Shown one piece after another: positions 24,601 to 39,600 of a stretch of DNA of 64,000 nucleotides. This DNA comes from Membranipora membranacea. Taxonomy: Eukaryota; Bryozoa; Gymnolaemata; Cheilostomatida; Membraniporidae. The notes under the pieces are model-generated. The model did not search any database, was not told the origin of the DNA, and worked only from the letters and a program-made list of their open reading frames with translations. The first letter of the stretch is position 1. Each line of letters starts with the position of its first letter. The stretch lies in the NCBI GenBank assembly GCA_914767715.1, contig OU612069.1:5642001-5706000 (forward strand), in the 5' to 3' direction. Both the position numbers and the translations under genes were made by a program.

Positions 24601-27600
24601 GCCTTAGGTAGAGGTTATTATTACTTCCATACCAATTATCCTAACTAGGAAGACTTACGCAACATATGTAAGAGGGTGATAATTTTGTAATTTTATTGTG
24701 TATTTACATGTAGCATAACCACTCCAATGGATAGATGCTAGATTCCTCCTAATTTCCAATACTAAATTTTCTTATCTTCTTCCCTTATTTTCATAAGTTT
24801 TTGCATCATTTCAATTGACTGCCCCATGCATTATCAGTTATTACAACATATTTTGTTCTTATTTTTGTGGATTTCTTATATTCTTATATTTTGTAGATAT
24901 TAATAAAATGTAGAATTATTACCTGATGATTCATAAAAATATTTTCTTTCAAGATTTCATGATCTTATAAAGTTGCACGCTACTTGTCTTTGATGCAGAG
25001 TTTGATAAGTTATAATTTTGATTTAATTCTTGACAATTAAAAAATATGCATTTAATAATATGGCAATGTTGCCAAAATGTTACCATGCCATATAAATAGG
25101 CTTCCTCATGAAGACGATACTGCACCATCATTCTTTAATGTTATTTCTTAACATTTTTATAACATGGAAATCTGCTGTCACCTGGGGTTATTGTAACGTT
25201 ATAAAATAATTATGTTCTCATGATGTCGGGTAAACATTTTTGAAAACTGTTAATCGGCAATATTTAAAATAACATGATCATAACATTGAAACATGTCCAC
25301 AGTTTTCGCAACTATAACATCACACAAAATCGCTCTGACGAGGAATCTTGAAGGTTATAGCAACGTTATCATACTGGTATAGAAATGTTTACCGTTTACT
25401 GGGATGTTGTCCTGACCTCTTTTAGCATAGCTATAGGGAAGGGCACCTCGCTAACTCAAAGTTACTACTGTTGCAAGCATCTGACTGACATGTTTGTTTC
25501 AGATATTAATAAGTATTTCTAGTGATGCAAGTTAAGTGACTCGGATGTGAAACTCAATCTATAATTGCTGACTAGTGATGCTAGTTATGCGATTCAAATT
25601 AACAATTCACAGTGACATTTCACTCCATCCATAGAAAAATATGGAACATTGACAAGCCTTTGCTTCTGACTGGTATAAATGTATAATTGTAATAAATTGT
25701 TACTCAATGCATCAAAGACAGATGCAATGATCTCATCTTATTTCGATATTGATTTGATTTTCTCAAACTTATTTTTCTGGGCATGTCCTTCTAGCAGTCT
25801 GACAAACTAAAACATGAAGCAATTTGAGAAAAATGAGATATATGTACGAAATTTAAATCCAATGTCAATGAGATTGAACAAAACCTAACCCTATCAGAGC
25901 AAACTTTGAGAGAAATCGTAAGTTTTTGAATAGAACGTTAGCTGCAGTCGTGTAGGCAGGGTAAATAAAACCAAAGATTGAATATTCTACTCCATTTCCT
26001 TTCTGCCCTAATTGATATATTTAAAAGAGATGCTTAAACATCATGAACCTAAATTGTTACTTAGATCAATTAATCATCGATATACAGGCAGCTGAATAGA
26101 GTGCTAAATTGTGGATTAAAGGTTGATTGTATGATGAGATAAATCTTGACGAAAAACTTCCTGAAAAATTTATCCCCCATGTTTTACAAGATTGTGCCTA
26201 TTTTCTACCTCAACAGATATTTTTAAATCAATCCGTATTAATAAATGTTTTATTGGGCTTCCTGAAATATTAATAGAATGAAAACAGAATTAACACGGAA
26301 TCACTGGTTGCCAAGAAATTCACATGTGAAGTTTTCTCATGCGAAAGTGTACGAGATCACTTTGCAGTGAAAGTAAGCCAACGACTACCTGAGTACTATA
26401 TTGTGAGTTCATACTAGCCACATGGCCAACTGATACCAAGTGTCACTACAACTGCTATCGCTACAAATTCAATACAAATTTAACTCGACTTGATTTTCTC
26501 AGGCACGACCTCATCTTGGCCGACAACTGTAATGTAAAATGATAAGTTATTCTTTTTTTCAGTTATTTTTTTGTTGTGACAGCTCATGCCCGCCCAATTA
26601 ATTGTTGATTGTTTTATTCGTTTGTTAATTTTCTAATCAAGTTTTACCTAAAACACGCCTCAAAGACCCAGTAAATTTATTAATTTGCGAGGTCCCGTTG
26701 GAGGGAGGGGTGGGGGGGGGGGGCTTACACCGCCTCTGTCAAACCTAAAAAGCTTTATCTCTCTAACCCAAGAGTTTATTTGGTGTTGAAACTGCGCTGC
26801 ACAGGATAGTCAATGATGACAGGATCACATCTGAAAGCTAAAAATCCCTCCTGGTTAGGAAGCCCTAACCTGAGCAACCCTGATTATCACAATAGACATT
26901 ATTTTAAATGACTTAGATTTAGATGTGTTTATAATCTTAGCAATCTTAGAAGTTGTGCCCATTTCATATTTTCTTAAAAGTTAGTAATTGATAGATCATT
27001 GAACTGAGGCAGTTCTTGACATTTGACGGGACAACCTGTACTGAAAAGGCATAAGCAGATGAAACATTTGTTTTAATGGACAGACAGTTTTAGCTGGACG
27101 GATATACCAAATTGAATGGCCAATTTTTTTCCAGCTCAATGACCTCCTCCCACTTGCTCTAAATTAAATGACATTGGCGGCAAAGCAATTTTGGACTGAT
27201 CAATTTAACAATTCACCAGGGAAAGAGGTATGTGTTGGATATACCATGAATTGGCTACATTTTTATAGAAACAGAGGGGCAACAAAAATAATAACATAGT
27301 ATACCACCTGTATTATTGAACCTTATCGGAACAGACCTAAATAGACCTAAATGAACAAACATGCAATGGCTGGTTCATGCCACAAAGTTAAAATTAAACG
27401 CCCAAAAAGCTCAATTCATCCTTATATTATCTAATATGGCACTTATCTGTTCTTCTTGTGACAAGCCTATTAAGACAATAATAGGGGAATGAGTGACAAA
27501 ACAGCAGACTGATCAGTTTAAACATTCCTCCATCTCTAACCCACATTTTGTGAAACTCACTTCTTTTTGCAATCATTGATTTTAGTTTCATATTTTGCCA

Positions 27601-30600
27601 ATGCAACGTCAATCGAACCAAGTCACAATTTATTGAAGCTGTCTTTTAGAAACGAGTCTTTGATTTAGTCAATCACTTATTTTCTCTTGACATACTCATT
27701 TAAGGTCAAAATACTGCAGCCTGTCTAGCAATTCTGGATAAGGAGGGCAAGTTGTTATACTGTGGAGAACATTTGAATACTAGATGCATAAAAATAACAA
27801 AAAGAGAAGGCAATGTTAATTATAAATGTCCAGTTATGTCTATTCACTTTACATGAGAGCTCCAATTCAGAGTCGATCAATGAAACTTAATAGATGATCA
27901 ATTTTGAATTGTGTGCATGATAAATATTGCTAATATTGTTAAATTGTTAATAGTTGATCGTAATATAATTGCATATGTGTGTGCTTTCATTTTCCTTACG
28001 CCTAATTAAATCGATTATGCGACAACTAAATTATTTGCACTTAAAACCGGATTTGCCAATTTTAAGTTTTCCTCAAAGAAAAGTTATGTAATGGGGTCAG
28101 ACCAATGTTTTCCTGACCTTTTTTTTATCGTCGCTATAGGGAAGTGCATCCCGCTTACTCAAAGGTACAACTGTTGCCAGCATCTGTCGCACATGTTTGT
28201 TTCAGATATTAATAGGTATTTCTAGTGATGCAAGTTACGTGACTCGGATGTGAAACTCAATCTATAATTGCTGACTAAAAATATAAGCTTATTTTACAAA
28301 TATAAATGCTGAAAAAACTAACATTGCTATTGATGCTAGTTATGCAATTCAATTTAACAACTTTCACAGTGACATTTCACTCCATCCGTAAAATATGGAA
28401 CATTCAGTAGACTTGTATAATTGTTATATATTGATACTCATTGCATCAAAGACAGATAATATGATAGTGTCTTATTTTATTTTGATTTGATTTTCTCAAA
28501 CTAATTTTTCAGAGCATGTCCTTCATGAAGTTCAAACAAATGTTAATATTTAGGAGAAATTTTAGGTAAAAATATAAATTTAAAATCCCATGTCATTGAG
28601 ACAAAACCCACTCATAGCAAACTTTAAGACAAATCATGTTATTCAAAGGTAACACACTAATTGCTTACTAACTTATGACTCACACCACTGACTACTCTCA
28701 TTGAAATACTGGACTGTCCTTCTTCATTGTATATTAGCCATCCTACTCCGTTTGTAATTTGTTGCTCCCGTCTTACTCAACTCCAACAATATTTACCGTC
28801 ACATGAAACAAGTACTCAGTGCTCATTTGATTGTGCATTTGTTACCGTGTTTTCGAGAGTACCCAGCCCCCTTCACCGTGCTCGGCTACCGGCGCCTTGT
28901 TGTGGTTGATTTTAGTGTATGGGCAAGGACTTGCTAACCTGATCTGGTCTCGGGTGCCGTGTGGCCTGTTGTCTGATAATCCACTGGATACCCCTACAGT
29001 GTTGTCCCAGATTACTAACAAATGTTGTCTTTCAATTTTTCCTTATCATCTCCCTTATGTGTTAATAACCCACTGCTGAAAACCCTACGATTGTGAGTGT
29101 GACGCCAAAACCCCCCTTGACTTGATCCCTTGCGAGTCGTGGCTGTGAAGCTATACAAAAAACCTAACTGTTACATCTCCGATGACTGATATACTGTTAT
29201 TTGCATCCAGATAATCAAGTTTCCCTCTGTTATCACTATACAGCGTATCGCCCTTACTCCGACGGCGATCAACCTATCGGAAGAATCGGAAGAATTTTAC
29301 ATACAGTCTGATATAGTACTGTTGCGAGCATCTGACTCACCTGTTTGGAAGGCTGGTCAAGTCACAGCACTTAGCCTTTATAGTCTTCAACGATTGAATT
29401 TGCCCCAATTCAGCAGGTAATGTGTGTAGGCCATAATTATGACTGACATCTAACAACTCCAGTCCTTGCAGTTTGGAGATGCTGTTGAGGAGAAATGATG
29501 TAATGTTAAAATACCATGCAATACAGCTTGTCAGTTCATGGAGCAAAAACAATTGAGCGACAAACTTGATTAATGAGAGAAAGTTTTAGATTGATCAATT
29601 AACTAGGAAGAATTGTACCTATCAGATTTTGATTTTGGTGGCTGAATAGATTTGGGTTTCCTTTTAATGCAAGTATCGGAGGAGTCAATAGTAACCATAA
29701 ATAAATTGAGTTGCAATCTGACGTTTCAGATATGAATAAGTATTTATAGTGATGCAAGTTATGCGATTCAAATTATCAAGTGACGTTTCACCCCATCCAT
29801 AAAAAACTGACTAGCATTTGCTTCTGACTGGTATAATTGTAATAAATTGTTACTCAATGCATCAAAGACAGATGTTATGACCTCGTCCTATTTCGATATC
29901 GATTTGATTTTCTCAAACTTATTTTTCAGGGCATGTCCTTCAAGCAGGCTGACAAACTAAATCATAAAGCAATTTGAGAAAAAATGAGATGAGATAAATG
30001 TATGAACTTTAAATCCAATGTAAATGAGATTGAACGAAACCGAACTCAATCAGAGCAAACTTTGAGAGAAATCGTAAGTTTTGAAATGGAACGTTAGCTG
30101 CAGTCGTGTAGGCAGGGGTAAATAAAACCAAAGATTGAATATGCCACTCCATTTCCTTATTGCTCTAATGAATATATTTAAAGTAGTCCTAAGACTCAAT
30201 AACAGATGCTTAAACATCATAAATCTAAATTGACATAAACCTGAGACAAGACAAAGGCATATCAATTCCAACATCAAGTGGTACCATTATCTATACCTCT
30301 CAACAGTTTTAATATGTATATAAGTGATGATGAAATAATAGTTGAATTAAGGTTGTATCCCTAAACATGTTGATTCATAATTCTTAGGTGGACCTGTGGC
30401 TATTATTTGAGATTACTGTAATGTTGTAAGTCCGGAAACCTAATTCAGCCACTTGAAGGCAAGAATTTGGCTTTTATTCAAATCGTGTAGCTTGCTGTAA
30501 GGTCATAACCTTCGTGTGTGATGCTACAATGGTTATGATAATTGTGTATTCATTTTTCGTTTCTTATTAGGATATATTTTCTTATTTATGTGTTCGGCAG

Positions 30601-33600
30601 CTAGCTGCGTACCAAATCTGTTTCTCGGTTTGTACCTAATATAGAGAAGCCTAGGTGATGACTGTGAAATGTAAAGTTGATTCTTCTAAAATCTTTCATT
30701 CAAGTAATTTTTAGCAGAGAGCAAGTAATGTCTTTATATATGAAATTAATTTTTGTGATGTTTTTTATTATGTTCTCTCAAGCAAAGTTTTGCTTGTTTT
30801 ACTCTTTAACTTGAGCTTTTGAACAGGAAATCTGAGACTAGCCCCATCTTTGCGTGTTGATCAGTAAGTCCCAAATGCCGATAATACTGATAAACCTATG
30901 GCATAAAATTAATAATTAAATTAAAAATGGCAATCAGTTGCCACAACTCTGAAAATTGGTATTACATATCTTTTTCAGCATATCAACAACACTCTGAATC
31001 ATCAAAATCAAAAATAAAGTCTGCTATGGCTGGCCGGTGGCTATATTTTGGTGTGCTTAATGCTGTTTGCTGACAAAACACTAGGGTCTAGAAGTTTTGA
31101 AATATTACCACACAACGCAGTGGAATTGCTGTGTGTGCCCCTGAGCGATGTAAGATGGTTGAGATACAATGCTTGGATGCTGTTTGGATTTGCGAGATCT
31201 AGTTTCTATTATCAGTGCTAATAGTGTTGCTTGATGTGTAAATTTGCTGTAAGGTTATGATCTGGGCAAGATACTGAAACTTGGTGGCCTGAAGTTAGAA
31301 GAGGCAAGCTCATAAAACTTGACAAGTTATCTTAAAGGTATAAAAAAATTAAGAGTGTATTGTGATCACATTAACCCCCCTGTACTGTAATGACTTAGGT
31401 AAAATAATGAATAAATCTGCCAGACCATGTTCTAGAATCCCAATATTTCTCTGTCTTGTGGAGGTTTCTAAAATCACTGGTTCTTCTACCATACCTAGGT
31501 ACTCTTTATATTCTGCTTTCACAATTAAATATGGGTTCCATTTTCATATTACGAACAAAAATCTAAGTCGGCATTCGATACTCATAATCTGATATTATTT
31601 CAAGTGATGTCATGTTAAGAGACAAGGCTACAGGTTCACATCAAATCTTCATATGCTAAGCCTGATTCTTTTCAATAGAGGATAAATGTAGCATGTCAGC
31701 TTGCATCCAAAGTTTATATGAGAAATGCTACATTAAATGAATGGAAAATACGATAGAGTGATACTAAATAATTCATCCATGGGCAACGTCACAACTAGGT
31801 CACACAACAAATTTGATGCTTCAAGCATCTGTAGAAGTGCACTTTAATTGAATCATCTGGTTAATAAAAGATAATTTTTTGCCAACATTTCATCATGTTA
31901 TATGAAATTCATGATTTTTTCCATTAATTTGTGGATCAAATAGCAATTAAACCACCAAGCCTGGACAATAACTTTCAAACATTTTGTGATGGTCTCTGCA
32001 TCAAATTTTAAAGATGTAGGGGGAGATGAAGAGGAAAGCATATAAGTCACTGAGAAGCAGAAATAACATCAAGTTGATAACAAGATGCTGCTGTTTGTAA
32101 AGCAGTTTTGAAACTCGTAAATCCGATCAAAATTGATTGAGTTATGAACATAAAACCTGAATTGTTGACAGTAAATCAATGTTAATATAATTGATTACTA
32201 AACCTGCCAATGACATTGCGTTGCCCACAATTGAAACCAGTTATACTTCAGTTATATGTAGTGTCCTGTATAGGTGTATAATTAAGTCTATGGGTGCAAT
32301 TGATTATGTTACAAAAATTAATAATTTTTTTTTTATCTTATTCAAATTAAGGTGCAATAATCTAGTATTTACCGTAAAATGTACAGCCTATATCGTGCTC
32401 ATAAAATTGGTCAGAGCTTTACAGTGTCACAATACATATATTAGTAATATTTTCTTCTAAACTTATCCGTGATAATTTATAATTATTTAGTTGAGGGACA
32501 AAAAATCATCCTGCTCGATATTTTGTTATCACTCGCACATACAAATCTTCTGCAAAATAATAATTTTAGGTATACTCTTAATCTTTGCCAGTAAGGGATG
32601 ATCTAATGAAGTCATTTGCACAACAATCAAGTAGGCCTATTGAGTTTTTCAATCTCGGAATATTGTTCCATGAAGTAATTGTTATTATTATAATAACCTA
32701 ACTATGGATTTAATTACTTCTTTTTGTAAGAATAATACGGAATCGTCAAGTGGGAGATGTGTGATGGAAGTCAACAAAAGAAGTTTGGTATAGAAGAACA
32801 TATTATTGTGATATGGTTATTACAGTATTTTGAGCAATAGTAGGGCTTTCGGTTAGAAGATGTGTCTTTGCCCATGTAAGCCTGCATTACAAGATTAAAA
32901 TCCATTTTTTACAGCACAATTGGTGTTGACTTGTGAAACAGATAGTGGTGTGAACTTGATCAGTGCTGCCAAATAAATGTATTTACTATGGTATTCATAA
33001 GCCTATCTGCCAACATGTCCGACAACAGCAAAACCGATAAGGTGGTAACAACTGTGAAAATTATTACACAGGGTAAATTAGTCCAAAGATTGAATACTCC
33101 GCTCCATTTCCTTATTGCTCCAATGAATATATTTAAAATAAACCTTAGACAAGACAAAGGCATATCAATTCCTTCATCAAGCGGTACCGTTATTTATACC
33201 TAGATCAGTTTTCAAATGTATGTAAGTGATGATGTAATAATTGTTTGAAATAAGGTTGTATCCCTAACCACGTGGATTCATAATTCTTAGGAGGACCTGT
33301 GGCTGTTATTTGAGATTACTGTAATGTTGTAAGTCCGTAAACCTAATTCAGCCAGTTGAAGGCGAGAATTTGGCTTTTATTCAAATTGAGTAGCTTGCTG
33401 TATGGTCATAACCTTTGTGTGTGATGCTACCATGGATATGATAATTGTGTATACATTTTTTTGTTTCTAATTAGGATATATTTTCTTATTTAAGTGTTCT
33501 GCCGCTAGCTGCGTACCTAATATGTTTCTTGGTTTGTACCTAACTTTGAGGAGCCTAGGTGATGACTGTGAGATATAGAGTTGTTTCTTCTAAATTCTTT

Positions 33601-36600
33601 CATTCAAGTAAGATTTAGCAGAGAGCAAGCGACGTTTTAAATGACGTTAATTTTTGTGATGCTTTTATTACGTTCTCTCAAGCAGAGTTTTACTTGTTTT
33701 ACTCTTTCACTTGAGCTTTTAAGCAGGCAATCTGAGAGTAGCCACAACTTTGCGTCTTGATCTTGAATATATTTCACAGCACAAGGAGTTCCTAATTCAT
33801 AATAAATAAGCTATAAGCAATAAATTGGCTCGCGCCATAAACAGAAGTCAAATTTATCCCTGTTGTCAAGGGAACACAACGGCCACTGGGATTTGATAAA
33901 AAATTGAAAAGCAATCAAGCTATTACAGAATAGGAGCTCAATTAGTCTGTGTCCCAATCTCTTACAACTCAGATGTTTTTGTCCAGGACCAGTAATCCAT
34001 TATGAGTGACACCAAACCATACTTAATAACTCTGTCAAGGTATGTAGGCCTATTACGATACAATATAATTCATTCAATATATGTGATGTACCCAGTCATT
34101 ACGAAGTGCAGTGAAGTGAAAAAGTTATGTTTGTCATCTAACATGTCAGCTCTTTGTTATTTGATCTCAACCAAATTTTGTATGCAGTACATGCATAGCA
34201 CTGAGAATTTTACTCTGAATAATATAAGAAGATATCACTGTGTATACAGAAGCTTACTGTAGTAGCCGAATGATCACTGAAAAAAAGCGAAGGCTCTTAA
34301 AAATTATTGATCCTACTAATCTGTTACATTCCCTTGTACAAAGACAGCTAGAGATTTATAGTTGTATCATCACCAAAATGCAGCGGTGTTTCTTAGATCA
34401 ATTATTCATTGATATACAGGCAGCTGAATAGAGTGCTATTTTGTTGATTTAAGGTTGATTGTATGATGAGATAGATCTTGACGATAAACTTCCTGGGAAA
34501 TTTATCCCCCTTGTTTGACAAAATTGTGCCCATTTTCTACCTCAACAGGTATTTTTCAATTAATTCTTATTCATAACTGTCTTACCAGGCTTTGTGAAAT
34601 ATTAAGAGAATGAAAACAGAATTAACCTGGAATCACTGGTTGCCAAGAAATTCATATGTGAAGTTTGTTCATGCGAAAGTTCACAAGATCACTTTGCAGT
34701 GAAAGTAAGCCAATGACTAAGTGAGTACTAAATGGTGAGTTCATTACTTGCAACAGGGCCAACTGACACCAAGTGTCACTACAGCTGCTATCCCTACAAA
34801 TTCAAAAAAAACTCAACTCGACTTGATTTTTTTCAGGCATGACCTCATATTGGCCGACAACTAAAATGTAAAATGATAAGTTATTCTATTTTTTCAGTTA
34901 TTGCTTTTGTTGTGACAGCTCATGCCCGCCCAACTAATTATTGATTGTCGTATTCGTTTGATAATTTTCTAATCAAGTTTTACCTAAAACATGCCTCAAA
35001 GACCCGGTTAATTTATTAATTTGTAAGGCCTGTTGGAGGGGAGAGGGGTGGCTTACAGCGCCTCTGTCAAATCAAAAAAGCTTTATCTCTTTAACCCTAG
35101 AGTTTATTTGGTTCATTGTCAGAAGATATCCATAGTGTGGTCATGCTGGTTGTCTAAATGCCAATAATACTGATAAGACTAAGGCAGGAAGTAATTTAAT
35201 TAAAAATGATTATCTGTTGCCAGAGACCTGTGGAAATTGATAATGCATCTTTTATACAGCATATCAACACTACTCTGGATCATCAAATTTCTGCTGTGGC
35301 TGGCTGGTGGCTTTAATTTTGGGTGCCTCTGTTGTTTGGTACTTAGGATATGTATAATTGAAAACTTTCAACCATATCAAAATCAGCTGAAAATAGTCAA
35401 AATCAAAGACGGCAGCCCCCAGGCCAAGAAGCAGAATCTCAGTAGATGATGATTTTGATGAGATTATTAATGACAGTGACAGTGAAGTAGATTCTTCTGG
35501 ATCAGATGATGAAGGTGAGTTGTTACTCATTTCATTTTGGAAGTTTTTATCAAACTAGCACTCTTTACAGCCAAAATACAGCCTGTGAAGAGGGTCTCTC
35601 AAAAATCAGATTTATTTTGCTGATTTATTGGTGTCAATGTAAACAACACTCACAGCCCTCACCTCCTACCTCAGTGACAACCTAATTATTTTACGCCCAT
35701 GCTAAACTGTCAGACCATCATTCTGGTGTATTGTAACTGACCATGAGTACCTTTTTTCTGTACATTAGATATCTTAGAAAATGATGGGATTCCCAAGATC
35801 TGATGATGCATTGAGTCAGTTGAGTCATACTTGTGTGACTCACTAGGCTTACTAGGACTTGTCTCTAAATGCATTCATTTGTATATTATTTTGTTTCAGA
35901 CAGTGATCCAAATTACATAGATGCTACTGGTGACTCAGATAATGAAAGTAGAGTGGGAGATGGCCCAGGGAGTGATGCTGGAGAAGGTAGTGATGGTGCA
36001 GGTAGAGAACCAGGTCACATTGGCAGAGATATGATTGATCAACAACTATCATCTGAAGAGGAGGAACCAGGTATGTTCACCGTGCTAATTATGTCCAATG
36101 TGATATAGATATATACACATATATATGAAATATATATAATCCATTACGGTTGTGGCGTTTATTTTATAAAATGCCTTCTATTGCTAGACTTACATGCGTC
36201 AGATAGAGTTGTTTATTGAAACATGCGAGCCATTGAGACATGAATGTTTATATGAACACTGGTGCAAGGGTTACAGGTTATAGCCTCACTTCATGCATAG
36301 GCCTATAATATGAACTATTTTTGCTTGAATAGAACCCGCTGGTAGGGGACGTGGTGGTAGGGGACGTTGTGGTAGAGGACGTGGTTGAGGTGTTCGTGGT
36401 GCTGCTGGTAGAGGTGCTGGTGTTAGAGGTGCTTATGGTCGTGTACGGGGTGGGAGAGGACGTGGTCCTGGTGTGAGACGGAATAGACCTGATGGAGGTA
36501 TGATGTCGACAATTTCGTTTTTGGCTTTTTATCTTTTTCACCTACGAATGCAACTGCTCATCACACTGAGCAGAAAAAACTTTGTACCCCTGAATATAGA

Positions 36601-39600
36601 ACATGTATTCATAAGTTTATGTCTATTTATCTATCTCTATGCGGCTTCTTACCTTCACGTTTATATACATGTAGATAAGATACCACAGTGACGCCATGCG
36701 GCGAGCACTTACCTCCACGTTTATATATATGAAGATGAGTTCTCTTTGCATGGTGACACATGATAATATGTAGTTATGTTATAAATCAAAACAGATTATT
36801 GTTTTGTTTTTCTAGATGAATTTGTCTGGCAGATGGCTACTGACGCAGCTCGTCAGGTACCTGACGGTACTGCTCAGCATGGTGTAAATACAACAAAACT
36901 TCCAGCAGGATGTAGTGAGATAGATGCATTCTCTGTAATTTTCGATCGTACCTTTTACACTACCGTCAAATCTGAGACCAACCGCTACGCTCGAAGTAAC
37001 ATGTCTGACCCACAGGCCGAATCATGGAAAACTGTAACACTGTCATGCATGTACCGATTCTTCGCCATAATCCTTCACATGTGTATCGTGAAAAAAACAA
37101 CCATAGCAGACTATTTCTCCACAGATCCTGTACTGTATAGTAGCTTCGCTAGTTCAATTGGCATGGACCGCAACCGATTCCAGCAGATACTTAGGTACTT
37201 GCACCTGAATGACAATGCCAATCACGTACCCCGTGATCAGGATGGCCATGACCCACTTTTCAAAGTACGGCTGATATTTGACAGTCTGTTAGCTAAGTTT
37301 TGAGAGTTGTATACTCCTTGGTCAAATCTAACTGTCGATGAAGCGATGTGCCCATATGTGGTAGGGTAGGATTTCGGGTTTACATGAAAAATAACCAAAC
37401 AAGTATGGAATGCGAGTAGAGTGTGTATGCGAATCTAACAGTGGCTATGTATGTCAGATGGAAGTCTACACAGCCACAGGAGACAACACCGTAAATGGCC
37501 TGGTCACCCATATACTCAATCCCTTTGAAGATAAAAATACAGAGTTTACATGGACAGACGCTACTCATCTCCTATTCTATTCCGTGAGTTACCGACTAAA
37601 AGCATTTATGCAGTTGGTACTTGTATGTTAATTCGTTGAAATTTGCCAGGTGACTTTGCACAAAATCTGCAGAAGGGTGAGAGGGTAGCTAGGCAGTGTG
37701 GTGATATTCGGGCTACTAAGTGGAAGGACAAGAGAGACGTAATAACTTTGTCCACCGTAGATGCTGACGTAATGATCGACACAACAAATCCCAGGTCTAG
37801 ATTTCATGATCACCAGGTAATGAAGCCGCAGACTGTCCTAACTTACAACAGCAATAAAGCTGGTGTTGACAAGCACGACCAGATGGCGAGCTACTACCCC
37901 ATGGGCCGAAAGTCGCTCAAATGGGAGAAGAAGCTCTTCTTCTGGCTGTACGTCATGGGAGTTGTAAACTCATTCAAAATCTACAAATTCTCAAATCCAA
38001 CATCCAAACTCAGACTATCACAATACATCATAACATTGGCCAAAGAACTATTGAAAGAAGCTGGTATCGAAGAGCGAAATCAACCCCCGAATGCTGCAGC
38101 TGAACCACGCAGGCATGTAACTGGCAATCACTTTCCCGTCTCTATACCACCCAACCCTGTAAAGCAGAACCCCACTCGACTTTGTGTGAACTGTTCATCC
38201 AAGCCCGGCCCTAATGGCAAGAAACCTAGACGTCAATCAAGACACATATGTCTGGAATGACAGGTAGCTCTTTGCGTGTTATGCTTTCATCCATATCACC
38301 GCCCTCATAGCAGACACTCTTTAGGTAATCTTTGACCTTTGCTGACATTCATGTATATATTATGCTTAGCTTCATTGATATTACATTTCAGAACTTGTCA
38401 TGCATGGTATATAACATATTTTATTATACAATCATGTTTCAATATATTACTTCATGGCTTTTGTCTTTTGAAATGCTCGTAAACTTTCCACAAACTTCTC
38501 ATACATCGAATATAGATTTTACTAACAGTCTGACGCTCTTTTATACCTGTATTTCTTTTGTTTTTTACTGTCTCTCACAATTAAAAAGAAATAGAGATGT
38601 CACCACAGCATTTTTGATCCCTCCTGACAAAAAACCAGTGATAATCTTTGGTTCAGACTTGAGATTTGGCATGAATTCAAGCATACACGACCAGTCAATC
38701 AGGGAAAAAAAATTCTCTTCTCAGCTGATTACGGCCTCCACTTTACCCCTAACCTAGCATGCTATATATTTCTCTAACCCTAGAAAATTTGTGCTCATTG
38801 GAACGATCATGAGCTGGGCATTCCGATGATATGCATGATAACAGGGCTTCTACCAGCTGTGTTTCGGTTATGCTGCATTGAAAATCCCTGAAAGCGCCCG
38901 GTCATAGCATGTATCGTTATATAATAGGCGGTCGGTAGTCAAAGTGTTAATCATGTATTTGTAAGTAATCTGAGTAGGTTTATGATTATGAAGTAATTTT
39001 GTCTCAGAATGACAGGATTTCTATACCGCTTAGTAGCCTGAATCTTATTATATTGCATACCTACATACATTCATGAGTGGGCATCTATGTAAAATTCATG
39101 TTTCATGGTGTGTCTGAATGTCTGAGGTAATATAGACAGCTTGTCCTTTCCTGTGTAAGGGATATAGTATTGAACAATAGCAGGTATAAACAAATAGAAG
39201 TGACAATTGTCACTAGCCAGTGTTTTTTTTCTAATATTTGATACAGCCCTATACATAATAACTATCAATTGATTGGATTCTTTAGCATTTTGGGACGATA
39301 ACTATTCCTTGTTCGCTGTGAACAAAATTTGAAGTGTTGGTAGCCTAGGAGAACAAATCTAGATGAACTTGGTGATGTCTCAAGAGAAAATTAACACTTT
39401 TTGTTTGACCATAGGAACAGTAAGAATCGCAACGCAACGCAATGCATCGCAACTGGATATATATTATTTGCAGATGACACTAATAATTTATGCTCAGACC
39501 CACCAACTTCAAAATAACATCTTTGTAATGATAAAGAGTGCAGGTCCGCAGCAAATCACTTCAGACTAAACACCAACAAAACTTTTAAGCTCGTTTCAAA

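Noticed and set aside
28727-29079. Overlapping ORFs in a GC-richer patch
   Set aside because: No motif; the patch interrupts repeats and is more likely a noncoding insertion.
36278-36541. Ser/Thr-rich minus-strand ORF
   Set aside because: It is the antisense shadow of the Gly/Arg-rich piggyBac exon.
38332-38757. 141-aa hydrophobic ORF after the piggyBac relic
   Set aside because: AT-driven Phe/Ile/Tyr-rich composition, no motif and no conserved neighbour.
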